DNA from: Tribonema minus
Taxonomy: Eukaryota; Sar; Xanthophyceae; Tribonematales; Tribonemataceae
Direction of reading: 5' to 3'
Assembly (NCBI GenBank): GCA_017506865.1
Contig: JAFCMP010000146.1
Span: 310,001-374,000 of the forward strand
DNA: 64,000 nucleotides
Shown here: positions 56,301 through 64,000 of the stretch, one piece after another
How positions within the stretch are numbered: the first letter of the stretch is position 1
Layout of the letters: every line of letters begins with the position of its first letter
Made by a program: the position numbers and the translations under genes
Notes under the pieces: generated by a model
The model's input: only the letters and a program-made list of their open reading frames with translations
What the model was told of the DNA's origin: nothing
The model's database searches: none

Positions 56301-58463
56301 CGGTCACAACGCCACACAACACAGCACAGTTAAGTGCACGTATATAGCCAGCAAAGTTCAGCTTTGTGTATGCTTCGCATGTTACACACCAGCATGGCAT
56401 CATCAGGCGCGCCAGGGAGGGGCCAACTGCAACCGATGGCAGGTATTTGATGAGCTAGAGCACGCATCCGCTTGCGTACATTGGGGCAACACGGGTGCTG
56501 TTGCACTGACGCAAAGCATCCCAGGCAGCCGCCGCTGCCACGATGAACAGCGACCCCAGAAAGTCCGCTGCCATATACATTGTGCCACCGCAGCGCAACG
56601 TGACTGGGTGTTTGGCGCGCAGTCACGCTTCAAGTCAAAACACAAACTTGAAGTGCAGTCTAACTTCAAGTGCACGCACTTGCAACAGGCGCGCCATGAA
56701 GTCGTTGGGGTTCCAGCCGCTCTCCTTCGCGCGCGCCGAGCCCATGCCATCATCGTAAACCACTATCTCGTCCACCTGTCAGCAGCAGAGAGAGGGTAAT
56801 ACAGACGCCGTAGGGGCACTCAAGCGCAGGAATGGCTCTGAGCAGGGCCGGCAAAGAGTTGCATGCTGAGGAGCATTTATGGGTGTTTTGCGGGCCGCGG
56901 CGAGTCTGCTGCTGCGTTGAGACACCATTATGCTCATCAGACCATCCGAATGTGACTGCCGCGTACACAGGGACAATTCAACTTCAACAGTGCCAGCGCC
57001 AAGCCCTGCGACGCGCCTCCCTCACTCTTGGCGCCACTGATAGCTCGTGCATGCGCTGCTTCACGTCTGTCTCTCAAATTGGACAGCGCTGAGGACCGTA
57101 CTTCCGATATACTTCAAGTATGCATGGTGCCGCGTCAGCCGCACAAGGGCAACCGGTGACGCACCACGCCCACGTGTCATGACTGTCGCCGCCTCACAAA
57201 AGCTATTGAGGATGCTGCTCGGTCCAATCCAAAGAAGTAAGCGTGTCTCATGATGTGTGATTTCGGGAGGAGCTGATGCCTGCCAGCTGAGACAAGGGAG
57301 AGCCGCATCACTAGTGGTGGAAAAAACTTCCTCTCTGCGACACACTGCAACACTATGTGAGTCTATCGTGCTTCGGTGCATAGTGCCGCTCTGAGTCGGC
57401 AAGCAACTCAGCTTTGACAGCCGGCGCATGTTCCCTGTTCCCTTTGCGGATGATGGCATGATGCACCAATCTCCAATGCGACAAAATGATGCCGCTTCTC
57501 TGCCGCTGATGGCATATGTGCAGCAGCACACACAGATGCAGACCTCAACGCAGGGCAGCCAGTGCTGCCGCTATTGTGGCAGACATTCGACGACTGTTTG
57601 AGAGGCAGTAAGTGCAAGCAGCAGTGGAAACCAAGACACCGGACCGAATATGCAAGGTTCAGATGCCACTCAACGTATGCTCTGGCGGAAAGCGCGTTAC
57701 AGCTGCTTCCGGAAAAGGAACAGGCCATTGGTGTGCCTCATATGCGCACAACGCTCAGGCATACGCAACTCTGCGCCCCTGCCTGGTTCATCGAACAAAC
57801 CTACTGAGTCCTGGTGGTCGCATGTGCGAGCCGGCTCACCTGAAATACAGCGGCTGCACGCGCAATCTGTCCCACCAGCACCGTTTTTAGCTCCTTGCTC
57901 TGAGCATTGTCCACCACAGACCCCGGCACCGCTATGCTGATCGTGTAGAGCCTCGGCGTGCCCGCTGGCGCCGCATGAACCTGTGCGCCAGAAGGCTCGC
58001 CATTGCTCTCCTCTGGCTGCTTCAGCAGCCCCTTTCCTCCTCCTTCCAAGTGGACAGGTCGCCTGTCAACTGTTGAATAAGCTTGCGCAGCATCTACAGC
58101 TGCGCTGACTGCAGCCGCAGCGCCAGCTTTCTTCTTCTTCACGTGCGTCTTGCCCTGGTGCCTCACCCCGGAGTCTGCACCGTCAACGTGGACACCATCA
58201 CTTTTGCCCTCTTTGCTATGTGATGCTGGAGCAGCTGAAACCCGATCTTTGTTAGGACTTTTTTTTGCGCGCTGCTTTACTGGAGCGCTGCTGTCATGGC
58301 CAGGCTCGCCTGGTTGTTGATCACCACTGCTGGTAGGCTTTTGCTTTTTGCCCTTGCTGTGTCCTTCGTGTGACCTGTGATCTCCCATGTCCCCATTGCC
58401 CTCCAGCTTTCGCTTTTTGGATTTGTGAGCCTTCTTGAGCTCGCTCAAGCTGTTGAACTCCAT
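53395..58463 (-). CDS. SPOUT1: SPOUT-domain RNA methyltransferase, C9orf114/CENP-32 family
   Basis: Minus-strand exons 58463-57840, 56775-56680, 55678-55463, 54485-54157 and 53569-53395 join in phase to 479 aa. The family is a SAM-dependent SPOUT (alpha/beta knot) methyltransferase; the human member is a nuclear protein also linked to centrosome and spindle function. Residues 1 to about 170 are a Lys/Ser/Gly-rich, low-complexity, probably nuclear-localising tail (KKAHKSKKRKLEG, HVKKKKAG). The catalytic fold starts with LYTISIAVPGSVVDNAQSKE and VDEIVVYDDG. It continues with LDAPHHVR, YREGVVVERP and GLYWGYSTRLAATLGDVI, then the cofactor-site segment GGYDLTLGTSERG, HALIVFGGVQGIEA and GSRTIRTEEAVLITLARLQ. 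All segments conserved in the family are present in order. The ATG at 58463 is the first in frame; 145 bases separate it from the MCM8 ATG. Confidence 0.92.
54489..54690. repeat. (GGC)n / (GCC)n low-complexity tracts in SPOUT1 intron 3
   Basis: Triplet-rich blocks at about 54489-54535 and 54604-54692 lie next to the acceptor of exon 4. On the coding strand they read as C-rich GCC repeats and may serve as the pyrimidine tract. A similar GCC block precedes exon 5 of the O-fucosyltransferase (24556-24660). Confidence 0.75.
54990..55463 (-). repeat. Array of the 3' edge of SPOUT1 exon 3 with telomere-like repeats
   Basis: On the plus strand, CTCACCTCGCGCTTGGTGCC and AATGTAGACGAAGCTGCC (donor and last codons, FVYIGTKRE) occur at the true border (55459-55500). 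They recur near 55363, 55270, 55186 and 55101, with a worn remnant near 54885. Spacing is about 85-95 bases. CCCTAA words lie between the copies, most clearly at 55436-55450. Confidence 0.9.
55770..55995 (-). repeat. Decoy copies of the acceptor and 5' edge of SPOUT1 exon 3
   Basis: The real border on the plus strand is GGTACTGCGGCGTCTCGACG, TACT and a run of G. Degraded copies GGTACTGAGAGGTCTCGAGG near 55815, a partner near 55775, and GGCACTGAGGGGTCTCAACG near 55955 each precede a G-rich or GGCGGGCGG tract (the C tract on the coding strand). They lie farther upstream in the gene, so the exon-proximal copy is the used one. Confidence 0.75.
56272..56293. repeat. Telomere-like CCCTAA run in SPOUT1 intron 2
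   Basis: Four units of CTAACC type within the intron of the minus-strand gene; no exon copy is obvious next to it. Confidence 0.9.
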
Positions 58464-58608
58464 CGCAATTACCACACCGCTTTCTGCTACAACCTGCACC
58501 TTGCACCTTAAAGCACGAAGTTCACGTTGAAGTTCATATTTTGGCGCGCTTCGAGACCTCCATGTGTGTGTACATGTTCTTACGTTGGCTTTCTCGGGCG
58601 GATAAGCA
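58464..58608. promoter_or_regulatory. Compact bidirectional promoter SPOUT1 / MCM8
   Basis: Only 145 bases lie between the two divergent ATGs, so both promoters overlap. The segment contains an E2F-like site and one TTGAAGTT word, and no evident TATA box. Confidence 0.6.
58539..58549 (+). promoter_or_regulatory. Candidate E2F/DP binding site
   Basis: TTTTGGCGCGC matches the E2F consensus TTTSSCGC (TTTGGCGC at 58540-58547). It lies about 60 bases upstream of the MCM8 ATG, where S-phase genes commonly carry this site. Function is inferred from the match and the neighbour only. Confidence 0.55.
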
Positions 58609-61600
58609 ATGACGGGGCTGGACCGTGTCGAGCTACAGCTGGTGCGACGGCTCTGGGGCGAGTACTTTGAGTCAGAGGAGGTCTACATCGATGGGGATCC
58701 GCGCCTGCAGGTAATGGTGCGCAGACAATCCACGCCTATCAGATGTATCGCGTGCAGCAGGAAACAGTGGCAATGCAGATGTCCTCGCTCGTTTCAGAGC
58801 ATGGTCTTCATTTGCTTTCTTGCTGTGCTTACTGAAACAGGCATTAAAGGTAATTTGAAGTTGCCGTTAGTCCAGGGCTGCCAGCACAATTGATTGTTTC
58901 AACAGACAGCGTCATGAGTAAAAATTGAGTTACAATTGACAATGCCTGACTTTGCAACCCCTCATGTGCTGACTATTGCTTCAGCAGACAGCGTTGAGTG
59001 GCAGTGGTCATGCGTTGACAACGCCTCGTATTCTGTTACCAGGCTGGGTTATGCTGTGTACAATGACACTGTCCCTCAGTCAACGCTCCCAAACTGTTGT
59101 TCACCCAAAGCACTTGCGCTCTGTCACAGGACATTGAGAGGTTCAAGAGCCTGCTGACGGAAGGCGGACCTTGCCACAAGCTTGTCAGGAGCCACGACCT
59201 GTCGATCGTCACTGCCGTCACATTTGATCTGCAGGTGAGCTGGTGCACTCACTGATGTACTCACTCACTCGCTGATTCATTGACTCATTCACTCACTCAC
59301 TCACTCATGCACCCATGACACTATGGCCGAAAGCACAGTGCTCAGCACAGCTCATCGTTGGACGAAGCTGACACCCTTCGCTGTGCCGGCTGGGTGAATG
59401 CACGCTCTCTTGCTCGGCATGTGCACATGCCCTGTCACCAACAGACACGGATTTGCAAGCTAGGGGGCAGGAGCGGGCCGCAGCAACAGACATCACGCTG
59501 GTGGTGGATCCGATGACGACCTTGGTAGCAGCAGTGCTCAGTAACAGGCTGCACACACCCTGCAGCAGCTGCTTTCGGCCTCTCCAGATGCTGATCACGC
59601 CCGCCTAGCCACAGCAACATGAGCTTTGTGCACCAAGCGCACAGCGTCGCTGTGCAATGCAATCACACGAGGCCGCAGCTGCGCGTCATCTGCTCCTTTG
59701 GCGGCGCACACGATCGTTGAAGTTGAAGTTGCAGCTGGCGCGGGGTCCACCAAGGTGCCCCCTTGACAGTGCCACTCCCCCAATTCTTGTTGCCAGAGGG
59801 GGCGAACTTCAAGAGAAACAACAGGCAAAGGTACAGAAGCACATGCGCATCATTTGCGGCAGCCCTGAAGGGTGGGGGGGCGCTTGAAGAAAATGGCTCC
59901 TGTCTCTATAGCCAGCAGCTAGACATCTCAGGGGAGGTGATGTACCATGGAGAAACTCACGAGAGGGGCGAGGCGGGGGTTATAATCCGTTTTGTGCGGT
60001 ATGCGCGTCAAGAGAGCTGCAACAGACGCCAACTACACCAACTACTGCAGTGCCCCCAAGCCCATTGGATGCTGGTCCAATGATGGTTTGCCCACGGCGC
60101 GCAACCTCACCCACGCCCTCGCAGAGCCGCGCTTGCCTCTGCCCACCCTGGCAAAGCCTTCTTCCCTATCAGTACACATCTGGCGACCCCCCTGACGCCC
60201 CCCTACCCCCCTGCCCCCCCTTGTCCCCCCCCAGGAGTTCTGCCGGCGCAGCGCGGGAGCCGTCCCCGACTTCCACCAGCGCCTCACGCACGCCCCTGAC
60301 AAGACGCTCGGCTGCCTGGGCCTCGCGCTCTGCCTCGCACGCGCCGCCGCGCACCCGCTGCTCGACACCGCCGCCGCAGCGCCGCGCATCGCCGCGCGCC
60401 TCTCCGCGCCGCCGAGCGCCGCCACCGACATCGGCCGCCTGCGCTCGCTGCTGGTCGGCAAGTTTGTGACGGTGACGGGGAACGTCGTGCGCGCGAGCAG
60501 CGTCGCGCCGCTCGTGACGCGCGCCGAGTTCGAGTGCGCGCGCTGCGGCGCCGTGCAGGCGCGCCGCTTCGCGGAGGGCAAGTTCGCGCCGCCGGTGCGC
60601 TGCGTGGGCGCCAACTGCAAGGTGAAGGTGTCGCGTACGCGCGGCGCCTGCCGCGTGTGCGTGCAGGCCATGATGACACAATTTGACCCCTGCGTTCAGT
60701 GGCGGGCGAGAAGAAGAGAGAGTGTGCACGGACGGGAAGGCTTCGTCGCCGCGCTGTTTGCATTCGACGGCGTGTCGTCAGTCATGCCTGGGGGGACCTG
60801 CTGCTGTTCATGTAGTGCACCGTTGAGATTGACGATGTCCCCCCCGATGCAGCGCTCATTTGCCGCCAGCAGGTCTGTGCGCGCGCTCGCTGTGCGCGAT
60901 CACTTAAACTGAGCTTTGAGCTAGCGGCTCCGGCTCCTGTACGTCATCAATTGACAGTATCTTCGAGATCATGTATCCGGCTCGGCACAGTGGGCGATGC
61001 GTGGCTGACCTAATCAACTGCAACTCTGAGCCGTTGACATGAACGCACGCGACCTTGCAGGCGCGGACTTTCGAGCTGCTGCGCGAGACGGCGGTTACGG
61101 TGGACTATCAGCGCCTCAGGCTGCAGGAAATAGAGGGCGACAGCACCGAGCCAGGGCGTGTGCCGCGCACTCTGGAGGTGAGAACCTTGTAATTGCAGTT
61201 TTCAGTACACTTGAAGTACACGGAGGCAGCTAGAACCTCATGTTTGAGGTTTTTAGTGCACTGGAAGAATGTGCACTTCACACCTGCTACTATGCAGTTG
61301 AAGCGTAATGATGCTGCCCCGCACACGGTCAATGCCTCATCCCTGGCACCGGCGCGCATTGCCCGCTCCCGTGCGGCCTCGCGCGGACAGTGTACACCTT
61401 CTGCCGAACATGTTTGCCCGCATCTTGCGCCGACGTGCTGTGTGATCTCACTGATCTGACACAGCGGCATCAAAGCCACGGACGGGTACGCTACACGCGC
61501 ACCCGCGCCAGAAAGTTGCAGTTCCCGCAACTCCCAGTTTCATGTGGGCCACTGGGCAGCACGCGCGGCGTGAGAGCGCACTGCACGCTGAATGCCGCCA

Positions 61601-63787
61601 CGTGCAAGACACGCTCGGGGCGCGGTGAAACGCCAACTGCAGCCAGTGCGCCCACCCTGCGGGCCTGCTCAGTGACTCCCCAGTTGGACTTCAATGCGCA
61701 GACCCTCCTCCTGTGTTTCGCGTGCATGGCAGGAGGAGGTCCAAGAGGACCTGGTGGATCTGTGCATCCCCAGCGAAGTCGGGACGGAACCCTAGCCCTA
61801 AGGCCACTTGGCAGCACATGCCGGCGTGAGAGCGCACTGCACCGCTGACGTCCGCCGCGCCCTCCGCCGATGCGCTGCACGATCCTCACGAGCCGCAGTC
61901 TACTCATGAGCACATAATACATTCAATGCCCATGCTCAAGTTGCATGTACATGGTACAGCACGTGCAGCTTGTCCAGTGAACAAGCTGAGGAGCGCTGCA
62001 TGATGCCTCACTCGCAGCAAATGTGTATACGCAGACAACAACATGACTGTAAGTTGAACCTTCTACGGTATTGTGCACGTGTGCGCGCCCAGGTGGAGGT
62101 CCAAGAAGATCTGGTGGACTTGTGCATCCCCGCCGACGTCGTTGACGGAACCCTAACCCTAAGGCCACTTGGCAGCACGTGCGGCGTGAGAGCGCGCTGC
62201 GCCGCTGACGTCCGCCGCGCCCTCTGCCAATGCGCTGCACAACCCACAAGAGCCGCACTTTACACATGGCCACGTAATACATACAGTATTGTGCACGTGC
62301 GCGCCCACGCGCATCGCAGGTGGAGGCCCAGGAAGACCTGGTGGACCTGTGCATTCCCGGCGACGTCGTGACGGAGCCCTGACCCTAAGCGGCATGAGAG
62401 CGCACTGCTCACTGACGTCCGCCGCGCCCTCTGCCGATGCGCTGCGCGATCCCACAACAGCCGCAGTTTACGCACGCGCACGTGACACATACTGTATGGT
62501 GCGCATGCGCGCCCAGGTGGAGGTCCAAGAAGACCTGGTCGACCTGTGCATCCCCGGCGACGTCGTGACAGTGAGCGGCACCGTGCGCAGCGTCAACGCG
62601 GAGCTCGCCAGCGGCCGCTTCGGCAAGAACGCCAAGGCCAGCGGGCTGTACCTGCTGTACCTGCGCGCCAACTGCGTCACCAACGCGCGCGGCGTGGGCG
62701 GTGCGTGGGTGACTCTCTCTTGCAGCTGCCTCTTGTGCGCGCAGCTTCTGACAGTCAGGGCTAAATTGCCCGCGTGCGTAGGCATGGCGGTTAGGGGTGA
62801 AATGCCTCCAGCCAGTCGAGCCGCTCGTTGCATCACAGATGCGTATAGCATAGGGTTCAGGGGGTAGGGCTTGATGACTGTCACTTCTTCTGCGTACTTG
62901 AAGTATAGAAAATTGTGCCTTGTAACAATGATGCTCATGGCACCAAAGGTAGGCGGCCTTCCGAGACGGTGCTGCGACCTCTGCCCTCGCCTCTCTCTTA
63001 CGGCATCGTGCGTCGGCGTGCCGCACTTCATCGCGTCGCCGTCACTCCTTATTGCAGCGGCGTGCACCTCAGCCCCGGGCTGCAGCGCGCCCTCTGTGCC
63101 CCTGAGAAGCGCCTCTGTACGCCACTCGTGCAGACGCAGCAGCGGCGACTCAAAAGCGGTGTAATGCTGTCTCGCGTATTGCGCGTTGCGCATATGCACC
63201 CCCCCGGGGGGGCTGAGCGCACTATGTCTTGAAGTTTGCCGGTGTCCTGAAGTTGTCCTTGACACAACGCGTCCCTGTCGTGCCACCGCTGGAGCCGGCT
63301 GTTTCATTGCTTTGACTGTCAGTGAGCACGCCCCAGCTCGTCCCTTGCGCTGTCCTGCGCTGCGGGCGTCTGCAAACTAGCTGTGCGCCCAGCGAGGCGC
63401 TGACCAAGGTCTGACACAAAGCCTCGCTTCATCCAACGAGCACAGACACGCACCTCATGTTTGCACGTACCGCATGCCTGCAATCACGGCGGAGCGCCTA
63501 TACTTCAATGTGTGCTCAAGCAGGCAGCCACAAATGAGCACTACTCATTTGTCACAGTGCGCGCCCGTTCACTCTCTGTGCATGCGCCGCGCGGCAGGCG
63601 GCGCGCGGGACGGCGACGACAAGACCATCCAGCAGTTCACGCAGGAGGACCTGGACGAAATTCGCGCCGTAGCCAGCGTGCACCCCAGCCCCTTCGAGCT
63701 CATTGTGGCGTCGCTGTGCCCCGGGATCTTCGGGCACGAGCTGGTGAAGGCCGGGCTTGTGCTGGCGTTGTTTGGGGGGACGCCCAG
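58609..63787 (+). CDS. MCM8: MCM8 replicative/repair helicase, N-terminal part (continues past the right edge)
   Basis: Exons 58609-58710, 59130-59234, 60235-60621, 61061-61177, 62517-62700 and 63598-63787 join in phase to 361 codons plus two bases. MCM8 with MCM9 forms a hexameric DNA helicase used in homologous recombination and repair. Visible parts are KSLLTEGG, then HAPDKTLGCLGLAL (the family's APEKTLACMGLA segment). The OB-fold region FVTVTGNVVRASSV follows, with a zinc finger of Cys 170, 173, 192 and 197 (CARC ... CVGANC), DLVDLCIPGDVVTVSGTVRS, and FELIVASLCPGIFGHELVKA with LALFGG at the start of the AAA+ module. The last visible donor is of GC type (CCCAG|GCAAGT). Walker A and later motifs lie outside the window. 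MCM8 is preferred over MCM2-7 and MCM9 because these segments align with it without gaps. Exon 5 carries three upstream decoy copies. Confidence 0.92.
59246..59306 (+). repeat. (ACTC)n microsatellite in MCM8 intron 2
   Basis: Irregular ACTC/ATTC tetranucleotide repeats begin about 12 bases after the donor of exon 2. Confidence 0.8.
61547..62516 (+). repeat. Three decoy copies of MCM8 exon 5 start with telomere-like junctions
   Basis: Acceptor plus GTGGAGGTCCAAGAAGACCT and GGTGGACCTGTGCATCCCC occur at 61732, 62093 and 62320, before the functional exon at 62517. Each decoy breaks within or just after the GACGTCGTGACGG position and continues as GGAACCCTAACCCTAAGG or a close variant. It then continues as a shared CACTTGGCAGCACGTGCGGC and GTGAGAGCGCACTGC block (also present alone at 61549). 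Spacings are 361, 227 and 197 bases. Confidence 0.93.
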
Positions 63788-64000
63788 GCAAGTCACCGCT
63801 TGAAGTGCATGCGCCTGGTTGTTGATGTTTCCCATCTGAACAACGAGACGAGCACAAACAGTAACGACAAGCTGCGCGAATGGCATGTCATCGCAGTATG
63901 CACAATCACGTACCATCTGCAACGAGACTCGGGGTATGAGCGGTGCAGCGCATTTACGCCCCCATGGCCGTATCGCTTGTGCGGCTGGCGCGGACCCACC
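63788..64000. other. Start of the next MCM8 intron
   Basis: Sequence after the GC donor. No further acceptor with a continuing MCM8 frame is seen before the window ends. Confidence 0.6.

Noticed and set aside
60042..60763. Minus-strand frames over MCM8 exon 3
   Set aside because: They are shadows of the GC-rich MCM8 exon, which carries the zinc-finger and OB-fold residues on the plus strand.

Overview
The window is nuclear DNA of an intron-rich eukaryote. Genes are broken into many short exons with GT-AG (and some GC-AG) introns, the exons are GC-rich, introns carry long sense-strand poly-C tracts before the acceptor, and short TTAGGG/CCCTAA runs are scattered through introns and spacers. 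No bacterial operons, rRNA genes or CRISPR arrays are seen. TTAGGG-type repeats, MCM8 and a plant-type O-fucosyltransferase fit a unicellular alga (for example a haptophyte or stramenopile), but the lineage cannot be fixed from the sequence alone.

Layout, left to right. (1) 1-869, minus strand: first exon of an ABCB-type transporter (ABC-C) that runs off the left edge. (2) 1609-17527, plus: complete ABCB full transporter ABC-A, 20 exons, 1266 aa, head-to-head with ABC-C. (3) 17528-22755: mostly non-coding, with one doubtful mini-gene at 18.7-19.2 kb and an imperfect repeat array. (4) 28962-22756, minus: O-fucosyltransferase-like protein, 7 exons, 473 aa. (5) 29221-32620, plus: nitroreductase-family flavoprotein, 4 exons, 290 aa, divergent from (4). 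(6) 35674-52098, plus: second complete ABCB transporter ABC-B, 18 exons, 1344 aa, a paralog of ABC-A. (7) 58463-53395, minus: SPOUT1/C9orf114-type SPOUT methyltransferase, 5 exons, 479 aa. (8) 58609 to beyond the right edge, plus: MCM8 helicase, N-terminal six exons. I joined exons by hand; in every gene the reading phases agree across all junctions, and the internal gene models close exactly on a stop codon.

Three head-to-head pairs (ABC-C/ABC-A, O-fucosyltransferase/nitroreductase, SPOUT1/MCM8) imply shared promoters. The MCM8/SPOUT1 one contains an E2F-like site. The two or three ABCB genes are a local expansion of a drug or lipid exporter family; the other genes look like unrelated housekeeping functions.

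The most unusual signal is in the introns. At many exon borders in all five well-covered genes, the last or first 20-100 bases of the exon, with the splice site and some intron, have been copied in tandem into the intron (up to nine copies at 46.2-47.3 kb). Only the copy next to the intact exon keeps the reading frame. Several units carry a short telomere-like run at the junction. Many introns also have TTGAAGTT-like words near the donor and AACTTCAA-like words near the acceptor, which could pair and bring the intron ends together. The ABC paralogs differ in intron number and position, so these introns look evolutionarily active.
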